Shown: positions 51,370-60,044 of the stretch, one piece after another
Numbering within the stretch: the stretch's first letter is position 1
Layout of the letters: each line of letters starts with the position of its first letter
From: Alteraquisediminimonas sediminicola
GTDB lineage: Bacteria > Pseudomonadota > Alphaproteobacteria > Sphingomonadales > Sphingomonadaceae
Reading direction: 5' to 3'
Length of the DNA: 64,000 nt
NCBI RefSeq assembly: GCF_019740335.1
Contig: NZ_JAHXZS010000002.1
Coordinates: 1-64,000 of the forward strand
Notes under the pieces: model-generated
Databases searched by the model: none
What the model was told of the DNA's origin: nothing
The model's input: only the letters and a program-made list of their open reading frames with translations
Made by a program: the position numbers and the translations under genes

Positions 51370-51446
51370 TTCGCACCCCTGCGGATCGCACCATCAAGGC
51401 CGGATGCCCCACCCGCGACATTCGCGGCGACATTGTTCAACTGCAT
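51366..51446 (-). pseudogene. Relic of a HSD10-type short-chain dehydrogenase (26 codons)
   Basis: An ATG at 51446 opens a frame of 26 codons that ends in a TGA overlapping the next start (ATGA). The first 16 residues (MQLNNVAANVAGGASG) match the N-terminus of HSD10-like SDRs such as 40268-41029 (MNINGVAAIVTGGASG). The last 10 (LDGAIRRGAK) match the C-terminus of the same protein (LDGAIRMAPK). About 225 codons are missing between them. Near-identical CTTGGTGGCGCG and CTCGACGGCGCG stretches at the two ends of the intact gene could have served for the deletion. A purine-rich site (AAGAGAGG) is still in place. Confidence 0.82.
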
Positions 51447-51459
51447 GAAATATCCTCTC

Positions 51460-52644
51460 TTAAATGAGTTCGACCGCCAGCGCCGTCGCTTCGCCGCCAC
51501 CGATGCACAGGCTGGCAATGCCGCGCTTTTCGCCGCGCTGTTGCAGCGCCGAAATCAAGGTAGTGAGAATGCGCGCGCCGCTTGCGCCGATGGGATGGCC
51601 AAGCGCCGTCGCGCCGCCATGAATGTTGATCTTGTCATCCGGGATCGCGAGATCGGTCGCGGCAATCATCGCCACCGCCGCAAAGGCTTCGTTCACCTCG
51701 AACAGATCGACATCGTCGACCGTCCAACCGAGCTTTGCCATGACCTTCTGCATCGCCGGGACCGGGGCCGTGGTGAACAGGCCCGGTTCATGGGCATGGG
51801 CCGCATGGGCGGCGATTTTGGCAATGGGTTTCAGGCCAAGACGGTCGGCTACGCTCTGCCGCGTCATCACCAATGCCGCCGCGCCATCCGAGATCGACGA
51901 CGCATTGGCCGCCGTGATCGTGCCTTGCTTGGCAAAGACCGGTTTCAGATGCGGGATACGATCCGGTCGCGCCTTGCCCGGTTGTTCGTCTTGTTCGACC
52001 AATTGCTCCTTGCCGCCCTGCGACAAATTGACCGGCACGATTTCACCGGCAAAGGCCCCGCTGGCAATGGCGGCATTGGCGCGTTCCAGCGAACGGATCG
52101 CATAAGCGTCCTGCATCTCACGGGTGAATTTATAATCGCCGACGCTATCTTCGGCAAAGGCGCCCATCGCCTTGCCCGGCGTATAGGCATCTTCCAGCCC
52201 GTCCATCATCATCGTGTCGATCACGACATCATGGCCGATCCGCGCGCCCTTGCGATGCTTGGGTAGGGCATAGGGCGCATTGCTCATGCTTTCCATGCCG
52301 CCCGCGATGATGACATCGACCGAACCGGCGGCCAGCGCCTCTGCCGCCATGATCGCGGCCTGCATCCCCGAACCGCACATCTTGTTGAGGGTCGTCGCCT
52401 CCACCGAAGTCGGCAGGCCAGCGCCCAATGCGGCTTGGCGCGCCGGTGCCTGACCAAGGCCCGCCGCCAGCACGCAGCCCATATAGATGCGGTCGATCTG
52501 ATCCGGTGCGACGCCCGACCGCTCGACCGCCGCCTTGACCGCAATCGCGCCCAGTTGCGGCGAGGTGAGCGACGACAATGCGCCCATGAAACCGCCAATC
52601 GGCGTGCGGGCAAAACCGATGATCACGATGGGATCTGCTGTCAT
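51460..52644 (-). CDS. Acetyl-CoA acetyltransferase (thiolase)
   Basis: The 394-residue protein has the catalytic residues C90 in [11 protein letters not shown]350 in [10 protein letters not shown] and C380 in SLCIGGGEA. It cleaves or forms 3-oxoacyl-CoA; the KMCGSG version is typical of biosynthetic or acetoacetyl-CoA thiolases. It lies 12 bp after an acyl-CoA dehydrogenase and 13 bp before the SDR relic, in an operon ending with another acyl-CoA dehydrogenase and a kinase. It differs from the thiolase at 39054-40214. Confidence 0.94.
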   Translation of the reverse strand: MTADPIVIIGFARTPIGGFMGALSSLTSPQLGAIAVKAAVERSGVAPDQIDRIYMGCVLAAGLGQAPARQAALGAGLPTSVEATTLNKMCGSGMQAAIMAAEALAAGSVDVIIAGGMESMSNAPYALPKHRKGARIGHDVVIDTMMMDGLEDAYTPGKAMGAFAEDSVGDYKFTREMQDAYAIRSLERANAAIASGAFAGEIVPVNLSQGGKEQLVEQDEQPGKARPDRIPHLKPVFAKQGTITAANASSISDGAAALVMTRQSVADRLGLKPIAKIAAHAAHAHEPGLFTTAPVPAMQKVMAKLGWTVDDVDLFEVNEAFAAVAMIAATDLAIPDDKINIHGGATALGHPIGASGARILTTLISALQQRGEKRGIASLCIGGGEATALAVELI

Positions 52645-52656
52645 AACCGTCTTCCT

Positions 52657-53784
52657 TTACAATGCGCGCGCAATGACCATGCGCTGGATATCCGACGTGC
52701 CTTCGTAAATCTGGCAGACGCGGACATCGCGATAGATTTTGGCGATGCCGAACTCTTCGAGATAGCCATAGCCCCCAAGGGTCTGGATCGCGCCCGAAAC
52801 CACGGCCTCGCTTGCTTCCGATGCGAACAATTTCGCCATCGACGCCTGTGTCAGGCACGGCTCGCCCGCATCCTTCAACGCCGCCGCCGACAGGACGAAC
52901 TGACGCGCCGCCTCCAATCGGGTGGCGAGATCGGCGAGACGGAATCCCACCGCCTGATGCTCGATAATCGGCTTGCCGAAACTTTTGCGGTCCTTGGCAT
53001 AAGCGACAGCAATGTCGAGCGCGGCCTGCGCCATGCCGACGCATTGCGCCGCGATGCCGATCCGCCCCGCCTCCAGATTGGACAGCGCAATGCCATAGCC
53101 CGCGCCTTCGGCCCCCAGCCGCAGATCGTCCTCGATAAACAGGTCTTCAAAGCGAATCGCGCAGGTGTCGGAAGCCGCCTGCCCCAATTTATGTTCGACC
53201 TTGTCCACGATATAACCGGGGCGATCGGTCGGCACGATAAAGGCGGAAATGCCGCGTTTGCCCGCCGCCGGGTCCGTCACCGCAAAGACGATGGTCACCC
53301 CGGCGATCTTGCCCGAGGTGATGAACTGCTTGGCCCCGTTCAGGCGATAACCGCCCTCGACCTTTTCCGCCCGGGTGCGAATGGCCGAGGCATCGGACCC
53401 CGCATCCGTTTCGGTCAGCGCAAAAGCACCAACCATCCGGCCCGCGATCAGGTCCGGCAGGAAACGCTGCTGCTGCGCCGCTGTCCCATCCTTCAACAGG
53501 CCGGAAACGATCAGGCTGTTTTGAATACTGATGATCGTCGAAAGCGCGCCATCGGCGGCCGCTATTTCGATCAGGGACAGTGCATAGGACACATAATCCG
53601 TCTCGGCCCCGCCAAAGGATTCGGGGGCGGTCATGCCCATCAGGCCAAGACGGGCCAATTCTTCGAACAGCGTCGGCGGATAGCCGCCCGCCGCCTCAAA
53701 AGCCCGGCTTTCCGGCAAAATACGGGATTGCGCAAACGCCCGGACAGAATCCCGGATTGCGGTTTGAGTGTCGCTGAGAAGCAC
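52657..53784 (-). CDS. Acyl-CoA dehydrogenase (short/branched-chain type)
   Basis: I place the start at the GTG at 53784, which has AAGGAGG about 6 bases upstream, giving 375 residues (an ATG at 53823 is in frame but lacks a ribosome site). Motifs include FALTETDAGSDASAI, LNGAKQFITSG and the C-terminal IYEGTSDIQRMVIAR, with the catalytic Glu of short-chain acyl-CoA dehydrogenases in YEGT. It begins the operon with thiolase, SDR relic, second dehydrogenase and kinase. Upstream lie a GTCGATATCGTCGGAC site and the second 45-bp promoter repeat. Confidence 0.92.
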   Translation of the reverse strand: MLLSDTQTAIRDSVRAFAQSRILPESRAFEAAGGYPPTLFEELARLGLMGMTAPESFGGAETDYVSYALSLIEIAAADGALSTIISIQNSLIVSGLLKDGTAAQQQRFLPDLIAGRMVGAFALTETDAGSDASAIRTRAEKVEGGYRLNGAKQFITSGKIAGVTIVFAVTDPAAGKRGISAFIVPTDRPGYIVDKVEHKLGQAASDTCAIRFEDLFIEDDLRLGAEGAGYGIALSNLEAGRIGIAAQCVGMAQAALDIAVAYAKDRKSFGKPIIEHQAVGFRLADLATRLEAARQFVLSAAALKDAGEPCLTQASMAKLFASEASEAVVSGAIQTLGGYGYLEEFGIAKIYRDVRVCQIYEGTSDIQRMVIARAL

Positions 53785-53838
53785 GCTTCCTCCTTGCCAA
53801 ACTGAAATTGACCTGATGTTCAAATGACATTCTGGTCA

Positions 53839-53854
53839 GTCGATATCGTCGGAC
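53839..53854. promoter_or_regulatory. GACGATATCG-type site before the acyl-CoA dehydrogenase operon
   Basis: GTCGATATCGTCGGAC contains the palindrome CGATATCG. Its reverse complement shares the GACGAT-A/T-TCG core with sites at 57312-57325, 59895-59908 and 61614-61631. It is a weaker member of this candidate regulon. Confidence 0.4.
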
Positions 53855-54007
53855 AATGCATAAGCGCGAAGACAGGCTGCTGTCAAAAATTTTCGCGCCT
53901 AAGACACTTGCTCTGGCACTGGTTCCAGCCCAAACGCGTGCCGGTCATTCGATCAAAATGCGGGCGGGGCATCGCCATATCCGCTTGTGTAGCGGCAATC
54001 CCCGCCC

Positions 54008-54052
54008 ATGGCTTTATCCGGCATTGATGCGATTTTTGATGTTTCTTGCGCC
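54008..54052. promoter_or_regulatory. 45-bp promoter-region repeat, copy 2
   Basis: It matches 47689-47733 at 36 of 45 positions. It lies between the end of the SDR gene at 54079-54834 and the acyl-CoA dehydrogenase operon, 224-268 bp upstream of the latter. Confidence 0.5.
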
Positions 54053-54078
54053 GAAACGTCAGGCATGCACTTGGCCGA

Positions 54079-54834
54079 TCAGGCCATGATGCCCCCGCCA
54101 TTGGCCTGCAATATCTGGCCGGTGATGAAACTCGCGCGTGATGACGCGAGGAACAGCACGGCCTCGGCAATTTCATCCGGATCGGCCAGACGCGCGAGCG
54201 GCAGCGATTTGGTCACCGCGTCTACCGCCCCGGTCTGATCCACCGCCATCAAGGCGGCCACGGTTTCGGTCATGGTGGGACCGGCCGATACCGCATTCAC
54301 GCGGATGTGGGGCGCGGCCTCATTGGCAATGGCGCGGGTGAAGGCCTCGACCCCGGCCTTGCTCGCGCCATAGACCGACAGGCCCGGCGTCGGGAAACGC
54401 GCGGCGGTCGACGACATGTTCACAATCGCCCCCCAGCCCTGTTGGCGCAGGTACGGCAGGGCTTCACGGCACATCAGAAACGTGCCTTTCAAATTGATAT
54501 CGATCGTTTCGGCAAAATCGGCCTCGGTCGTATCTTCCAGCAAGGCCGTCGGAAATGCGCCCGCGATATTGGCGACCACATCCAGCCGCCCGAAATGGTC
54601 CCGCGCCTGCGCCACGGCCCGGATCGCTGTATCGGCATCGGCCACATCGCCCGCGACCGTCACCAGCCTTGCCCCGGTGGCCGCCCGGATTTCATCAGCC
54701 GTATCGTTAAGCGCCCCAAGGCTGCGCCCGACAATAATCACCGCCGCGCCCCGCTTGGCGGCCAGCATCGCCACGGCCTTGCCAATACCCTTGGAACCGC
54801 CGGTCACCAAGACGACCTGATCCTGAAATTCCAT
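54079..54834 (-). CDS. Short-chain dehydrogenase/reductase
   Basis: Of three adjacent ATGs, the third (54834) has the best distance to AGGAA and gives 251 residues. Motifs are TGGSKGIGK, NIAGAFPTA, active-site VYGASKAGV and the C-terminal GQILQANGGG. It is the third gene of an operon that starts with the linalool-dehydratase/isomerase-like gene, so it may oxidise or reduce a product of that enzyme. No specific substrate can be named. Confidence 0.9.
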   Translation of the reverse strand: MEFQDQVVLVTGGSKGIGKAVAMLAAKRGAAVIIVGRSLGALNDTADEIRAATGARLVTVAGDVADADTAIRAVAQARDHFGRLDVVANIAGAFPTALLEDTTEADFAETIDINLKGTFLMCREALPYLRQQGWGAIVNMSSTAARFPTPGLSVYGASKAGVEAFTRAIANEAAPHIRVNAVSAGPTMTETVAALMAVDQTGAVDAVTKSLPLARLADPDEIAEAVLFLASSRASFITGQILQANGGGIMA

Positions 54835-54859
54835 CATCATTCCTAATTTCGATCCGCGC

Positions 54860-55246
54860 TCAGATTTGCGTCTGGCGCGTCGCCACCCCGTTGCGGCGCA
54901 TTTCTTCCAGCACCATGCGGATGCTCGTCTGGCCGGTCTGGTCGCAGACCTTGGCATAGACCACCCTCTCGCCATGGAGATGCGCCCATTGGACATCGGC
55001 AAATTCGGCAATATGGCGGCCATGTTCCACATAGACCCAAGCACCCAGCACCGTCAGTTCAACCATGACGGCACAGGCGATACCCGCCCGCACCCGTGGC
55101 CGCCGCAACCATGCATTAAGGCGGGTCAGCGCCGTATCCGGGCTTTCCCCCTCCGGCACCGGCAGCAAATGCCAGAACACACCCCAGCGCCTTAATGTCG
55201 CCATGCATTGGGCGATCAAAAAGGCGGCGAGGATGCAGCAGGCCAT
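54860..55246 (-). CDS. Small membrane protein following the linalool-dehydratase-like gene
   Basis: I do not recognise a family. The ATG at 55246 lies 4 bases after the stop of the upstream gene and gives 128 residues; upstream frames run inside that gene. There are two hydrophobic segments (about 3-17 and 53-72), a short loop between them with LPVPEGESPDTALTRLNAWLRRPRVRAG, and a polar C-terminus (HIAEFADVQWAHLHGERVVYAKVCDQTGQ). The very tight spacing and shared membrane character suggest that it assists or forms a complex with the large membrane protein at 55251-57176. Confidence 0.72.
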   Translation of the reverse strand: MACCILAAFLIAQCMATLRRWGVFWHLLPVPEGESPDTALTRLNAWLRRPRVRAGIACAVMVELTVLGAWVYVEHGRHIAEFADVQWAHLHGERVVYAKVCDQTGQTSIRMVLEEMRRNGVATRQTQI

Positions 55247-55250
55247 CGGA

Positions 55251-57176
55251 TCAAACCACCGGCACGATGTGGATTTCGGTCCTGCCCGGCAGGATGATAT
55301 CCAATTGGTGACGCCCATCTGTTGAGGCCGTGAATTGTTCACCGGTCTGCAATAGTCGGTAATTCCCGCCCGGTTTCAGGCGGCTAAGGCCGATGCTGGT
55401 CTTGCCGCCTTGCGCACCCGGATGGATGACGGCCTCCAATGCCTGACCATCGGTGACGGCCCGGGTGATGATCGCCTCCGGATATACGGCCTTTTCGATG
55501 ATCGGTCCCTTGGCCCATGCCTCGGGCAGGCCCTTGTTGACCATGTCGCGCACCGTGTTGCGACGGCTCCATGTCATCGACGCGGCCAGACCCTCGCCAT
55601 AACGCTGATCGATCGTGCGGGTGGTCGCATTGATGATCGGCTCGTCACCCATTTCAAGCGCGGCCCAAAGCGTCATGATCAACGGGTTCAGTTCCGGCCA
55701 TTTGGAGAAGTCCGCAGGCTTACGCGTATCCCAACCGAGCGGCAACAGCTTGAAATCCAACTGGCCATCGGGCTTGACCGAAATATAGTCATTTTTGAGA
55801 ATCTGCCACAGGCGTTCGGCCTGTTCCGGGGCGTGCGGCGTCAGGAAACGAATGCCCCAGGTCTCGCCAAACAAGCCGGACAGGCTCGGCACCTGAAAAC
55901 CGAAGGGCGATGAGGTGCAGACCTTGATCCGGCCATCGGCCAGCATCATTTCCTCTTCCATCGTCCGTTCAAACCGATCACCGACCGCGTCGATGAAATG
56001 CGTGTTGTGACGCGCATCATGGAAGGCGAGCGCCGTGCGCCCGACCAGATTGCACATCGAATAAATCCAGCGCGGTTCGCACGGGAACCAGCCATAATCA
56101 TAGCGCTTATAATTTTTGACCACCTCTTCCATCAGCGTTTCATGGCTATACGGGAAGGCGGTGTTTTCATCCCAGCGGAAGGTCAATGCGCCCGGTGCCT
56201 TGAACGGCGATGTCCCGCTCGCGGTTTCGAACATGCCGAGCGACACCCCAAGGAAACCGGACAGCATGATATTGTCGGTGGTAACCGGGTTCTTCTCAAG
56301 TTGGAAATTGCCCCACAGGCTTTCCCAATACCAATAATTCCATGTGTTGCGGTCAATGTGCTTGTGGATCAGATTTTCCTGCGCTGTGTTGAGATAGCCA
56401 TGGAACGCAGGCAATTGCGTGTACTGGCCCAGCGCAAGATTCCACGACATCGTGCAGATCTGGTAGCGCAACGCCCCATCCTGCCATGTGTCGTCCATCG
56501 AAAAGCCGTTCCAGCTATCGACCGGTTGCAGCGCAAGATCGAGCATCCGGCGATATTCGCCAATCTGGCCTGCGGGCATTTCCTCGGCGGCCACGACCGG
56601 ATAATCGCGCAACAAAGGCTCGGCCTTGGTGATCACCTCATTCAACGCGGCACCGCGAGCCTTGGCGGCGGCGAATTCTTGTCTGCGACCATAAGCCAGA
56701 TAGAGATGCAGCGCGGCCACCGCGACAGGCAGCGCGGTTTCCATCCAGCTTACGCCTTGTTTGCCCTCGATCCATGCCGCCGACAGCAAGGCCGTGCCGA
56801 GCAATACGCCCGGCGGCCCGACGATCACGCCACGCGCCCACCAGATAAACATGATGACGGTGAATGCCGCGACCGAGAGCGCCGCGAACAACGGCCCCGC
56901 AATACCACCGGCATAGAGGAAGCCCGCGCCCGGGAAAATCATCCCAAGGCCGAACGCCTTCCACTGTGTGCTCATGCCCAGCAGGATCGGCGAAATGCCA
57001 AGAAGAAACTCAAGCGCCAGAAACGCATAAAAGCGCCGCAACCGTCGCGCGGTCAGCGGACCATGCAGGGATTTACGTTCGGGAATTGCCGGAATGCGGT
57101 CAATCAGTCGGCGCGGCTCCCCGGCACCCGAAGGATTGTCGGCATTCTCTTCTATGGGCCTATGCGCGCCGTCCAT
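55251..57176 (-). CDS. Membrane-anchored linalool dehydratase/isomerase-like protein
   Basis: The ATG at 57176 follows AGGAG and gives 641 residues. Residues about 50-162 hold four to five hydrophobic segments. Residues about 190-600 resemble the alpha/alpha-barrel of linalool dehydratase/isomerase (Ldi) of Castellaniella: MLDLALQPVDSWNGF, ALRYQ, PAFHGYLNTAQ, DNIMLSGFLGV, a cysteine pair nine residues apart (C366 and C375 in FPCEPRWIYSMCN) and GFQVPS. Ldi uses such a pair to dehydrate linalool and isomerise geraniol. The membrane domain is absent from the well-studied 371-residue enzyme. It starts an operon with a small membrane protein and an SDR. Likeness is judged by eye, so the substrate is open. 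Confidence 0.78.
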   Translation of the reverse strand: MDGAHRPIEENADNPSGAGEPRRLIDRIPAIPERKSLHGPLTARRLRRFYAFLALEFLLGISPILLGMSTQWKAFGLGMIFPGAGFLYAGGIAGPLFAALSVAAFTVIMFIWWARGVIVGPPGVLLGTALLSAAWIEGKQGVSWMETALPVAVAALHLYLAYGRRQEFAAAKARGAALNEVITKAEPLLRDYPVVAAEEMPAGQIGEYRRMLDLALQPVDSWNGFSMDDTWQDGALRYQICTMSWNLALGQYTQLPAFHGYLNTAQENLIHKHIDRNTWNYWYWESLWGNFQLEKNPVTTDNIMLSGFLGVSLGMFETASGTSPFKAPGALTFRWDENTAFPYSHETLMEEVVKNYKRYDYGWFPCEPRWIYSMCNLVGRTALAFHDARHNTHFIDAVGDRFERTMEEEMMLADGRIKVCTSSPFGFQVPSLSGLFGETWGIRFLTPHAPEQAERLWQILKNDYISVKPDGQLDFKLLPLGWDTRKPADFSKWPELNPLIMTLWAALEMGDEPIINATTRTIDQRYGEGLAASMTWSRRNTVRDMVNKGLPEAWAKGPIIEKAVYPEAIITRAVTDGQALEAVIHPGAQGGKTSIGLSRLKPGGNYRLLQTGEQFTASTDGRHQLDIILPGRTEIHIVPVV

Positions 57177-57308
57177 TCCACTCTCCTGCAAATCTGGCGA
57201 CCTTGGCTCTGCGCGTATCGGGCAAGATCAGCGATAGGTGCCGAAGCGCCGGACAATGTAGGACAGAGACAAGAATCAGGCCTTCTGTGGGCCATTAATT
57301 TGACCATC

Positions 57309-57325
57309 ATCGTATGACGATTATG
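57309..57325. promoter_or_regulatory. Dyad ATCGT-ATG-ACGAT before the Ldi-like gene
   Basis: The perfect 5-3-5 repeat spans 57309-57321. The overlapping GTATGACGATTATG (57312-57325) resembles GTTCGACGATTTCG at 59895-59908. It lies about 135 bp upstream of the Ldi-like start. Confidence 0.4.
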
Positions 57326-57334
57326 TTTAACGCG

Positions 57335-57366
57335 CAACCTCGTGACGTCGAAACGCCACGAGGTTG
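57335..57366 (-). terminator. Hairpin after the receptor gene
   Basis: CAACCTCGTG (57335-57344) and CACGAGGTTG (57357-57366) form a perfect 10-bp stem with a 12-base loop, 20 bp after the receptor stop. There is no clear T tract on the minus strand, so this is a structured 3' end rather than a proven terminator. Confidence 0.55.
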
Positions 57367-57386
57367 CAGATACGCTTAATATACGA

Positions 57387-59783
57387 TCAATAGCGCCAGC
57401 TAACCTGCAGACCATAGGTCCGCGGCATCCCCGCAAAGCGGGAGATCGACGCCAGATTGTCCTGTGTGTTGGTCCAGTAATAGACATTGCCAACATTGCG
57501 GACATAGACGCCGGCGCGGACATTGCTGCCCGGGAATTCAACACCGGCACGCAGGTCCACCAATGTGTACGCCTTCATGATGAAGCGCGGATCCGCCGTG
57601 ACATATTGCGTGGTGGTGTTGGCCAGTGCGGTGGTGCTCTTGGAGTTGTGGGTTGCGGAAATGCCGAAATACCCATCCGCATTGCCGCTCAGTGCTGTTT
57701 TATATTCGGCGTCAGCCACAATCGTGACCTTGGGCGCATAAGGGAATTTCTGACCCGCGAAATTGGCCAGCACCCCGAAGGCGTCATAGCCTTCGAACTC
57801 CGTGATCTTCGTATCGATATAGGTACCACCGACGTTCAGGCGCAGGCCTTCGATCGGACGGGCGGTGATCGATGCTTCGACACCCCAGATGCGGCTCTTC
57901 GGAATCTGGACCAGACCGTCCAAAGTCCCGAACACAGCGTCAGGCTTACGACCGCGCAGCTGCTTGTCCTGATAGTCATAATAGAAACCGGCGACCGCAT
58001 ATTCGAGGGCACGGCCAAGCAGCGGTCCCTTTGCACCCAGTTCATAAGCGGTCACGGATTCCTGCTTCACCGGCACATAGCCGGTGTAGCTGGCCACCGA
58101 TGCCGTCGGGAAGCTGCCCGACTTATAGCCCCGACTGACGCGGGTATAGAGCAAGGTATCGCCCGGCGTCTTGTAGTTGAGACCGATATTCCAAGAGACA
58201 TTGTCTTCGTTCAAATTATCAAAAACAGCCGGATCGAAGATGACCGGGAAGGTTTTGGTAAAGGTCAGGCAACCGCCCGGCTGCACATTGGTATTGTAGC
58301 TCGTGATGTTACCCAGATTATCACGCGTCGCGAAAATCTGGTTCCACCAAGTCGCCGTGCCTCCGCCGAAATCGTTCGTGCAACCTTCGAAGCTGCGCTT
58401 GCTGTCGGTATAACGCGCACCGGCGAGCAATGTCAGTTCCGGGGTCACTTTGAATTCCACGTTACCGAAGACGGCCACGTTCTTCACATCCTGATCGGAA
58501 TAGTTGAACGTCAGCAAACCGCGTGCAGCACCCGGAATCATGTACAATGGGTTCGATGATGGGCCTTCGCTGAAGTTGTAGAACAAGCGGTCGAAGGTCT
58601 TCGACTTGTTGTAATTACCACCAAGGATGAAGTTCACGCGATCATAAGTCCCGCTGATGCGGACTTCCTGCGAGATATCCTTGATGTAGCCGGTAGTGTT
58701 GGTATCGACCGAAAAATACGTCGAACCATCGAAATCCTGCACCGAGTCCGTCTTGTAATCGGAATAGGCCGTGATCGAGGTCAGCGTGAGATTGTCGTTC
58801 AACTCCAGATCGCCACGCAGGCTGAGCTGATAGAAACGATCATCGCGCTGCGGGCGGCGACCGAAGATGCCATAGCCCCAATCGGCGGCACGCGCATTGC
58901 GCGGGCTGCGCGGATAGTTGCGGAAGTTCGTCGCATCCGGGCTACCGCAGGTGCCGGCGGTCGATGCGCCGCAAGTGTCTTCGATCAACTGCGCCGCCTG
59001 AGTATCACCCTTGTCGCGCCAGCCATTGGCGTTGAGTTCGAACTTCAGCTTGTCCGAGGCCTGCCAATCCAACAGGATACGACCTTGCAGCATGTTCTGC
59101 TTACCCAGATCATCCGAACGGGTGTAGCTCTTCTGCCAAGTGCCCGACTGGATCGTACGGACGGCAATGCGGCCCTTCACGGTGTCGGCCAGTGGCCCGC
59201 TGACAAAGCCCTGCACATCAGTGGTCGCGAAACGACCGAAGCTGGCATCGGCGCCCGCCGAAAATTTATCGGTCGGCTTGGCAACGATATAGTTGATCGC
59301 GCCGCCGGTGGTGTTCTGGCCGAACAGTGTGCCCTGCGGACCTTTCAGCACTTCAACGCGCTCAATATCAAAGGCCGCGCCACGGGTGGTCGCACTGAAA
59401 GGCAGCGCCACTTCGTCGGTATAGACTGCCACGGTCGGGGCGGCAGACAAGGTGGTTTCATAGAAGCCAACACCGCGCAGCGTATAGACCGGCGTGTTGA
59501 ATGGGGACGGTTGCACCGTAAGACCCGGCACGATCTTGCCAAGGTCGGTCGGTGAGGAAATACCGCGCTGCAACAGCGTATCGCCCGTTTCTGCCGTGAT
59601 CGACAGACCAACGTCATTAATGGACTGGGCGCGTTTGTTGGCGGTGACGACGATTTCACCGTAATCCGCATCGTTGGCGCTGGCCGCCGGTGCCGCATCC
59701 TGTGCGTACGCCGAGGCGGAGCAAGCGATTACGAGCAGCGAACTGCCCATGAACCGCGAAAAATTGCTGACAGACCCCATCAT
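57387..59783 (-). CDS. TonB-dependent receptor (catabolic cluster, right)
   Basis: The ATG at 59783 follows AAAGGGAGAAGG and gives 798 residues. It has a signal peptide (ending CSASAYAQ), the TonB box region EIVVTANKRAQSINDVGLSIT, a plug with LKGPQGTLFGQNTTGGAINYI and a barrel ending VSWRY. It is the same subtype as the receptor at 18052-20280. It sits upstream of the Ldi-like operon and divergent from a GntR regulator. It probably imports the hydrophobic compound handled by the cluster. Confidence 0.94.
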   Translation of the reverse strand: MMGSVSNFSRFMGSSLLVIACSASAYAQDAAPAASANDADYGEIVVTANKRAQSINDVGLSITAETGDTLLQRGISSPTDLGKIVPGLTVQPSPFNTPVYTLRGVGFYETTLSAAPTVAVYTDEVALPFSATTRGAAFDIERVEVLKGPQGTLFGQNTTGGAINYIVAKPTDKFSAGADASFGRFATTDVQGFVSGPLADTVKGRIAVRTIQSGTWQKSYTRSDDLGKQNMLQGRILLDWQASDKLKFELNANGWRDKGDTQAAQLIEDTCGASTAGTCGSPDATNFRNYPRSPRNARAADWGYGIFGRRPQRDDRFYQLSLRGDLELNDNLTLTSITAYSDYKTDSVQDFDGSTYFSVDTNTTGYIKDISQEVRISGTYDRVNFILGGNYNKSKTFDRLFYNFSEGPSSNPLYMIPGAARGLLTFNYSDQDVKNVAVFGNVEFKVTPELTLLAGARYTDSKRSFEGCTNDFGGGTATWWNQIFATRDNLGNITSYNTNVQPGGCLTFTKTFPVIFDPAVFDNLNEDNVSWNIGLNYKTPGDTLLYTRVSRGYKSGSFPTASVASYTGYVPVKQESVTAYELGAKGPLLGRALEYAVAGFYYDYQDKQLRGRKPDAVFGTLDGLVQIPKSRIWGVEASITARPIEGLRLNVGGTYIDTKITEFEGYDAFGVLANFAGQKFPYAPKVTIVADAEYKTALSGNADGYFGISATHNSKSTTALANTTTQYVTADPRFIMKAYTLVDLRAGVEFPGSNVRAGVYVRNVGNVYYWTNTQDNLASISRFAGMPRTYGLQVSWRY

Positions 59784-59883
59784 CCTTCTCCCTTTGTTGC
59801 GCACCTCCTTTGGAGGCTTGATGCAATGGCGCCACCACACACAAAGCGGCAGCTTGACTGGAAACTGTCACAGGCCAGACGAT

Positions 59884-59909
59884 CTGTCAATATCGTTCGA
59901 CGATTTCGT
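59884..59909. promoter_or_regulatory. 26-bp shared element, copy 1
   Basis: It reads CTGTCAATAT, then four variable bases, then GACGA and TCGT. It matches 61601-61626 at 21 of 26 positions and lies between the divergent receptor and GntR genes. Confidence 0.55.
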
Positions 59910-60044
59910 GAGATGAACCCGTCCAACCCGCTCATCGGGCAAATTCGTACTTTGCTGGACGATCCCCGCGCATTCGGATATGGAAGGCTGATACAGTTCA
60001 ACGTCTCAGATCACCTTCATCAGCCGAAAGAAAATCTCTCAAAG

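Noticed and set aside
54008-54238. Short plus-strand gene beginning MALSGIDAIFDVSCA
   Set aside because: No ribosome site; likeness to the frame at 47689 stops after 15 codons and most of the rest is antisense to the SDR gene at 54079-54834.
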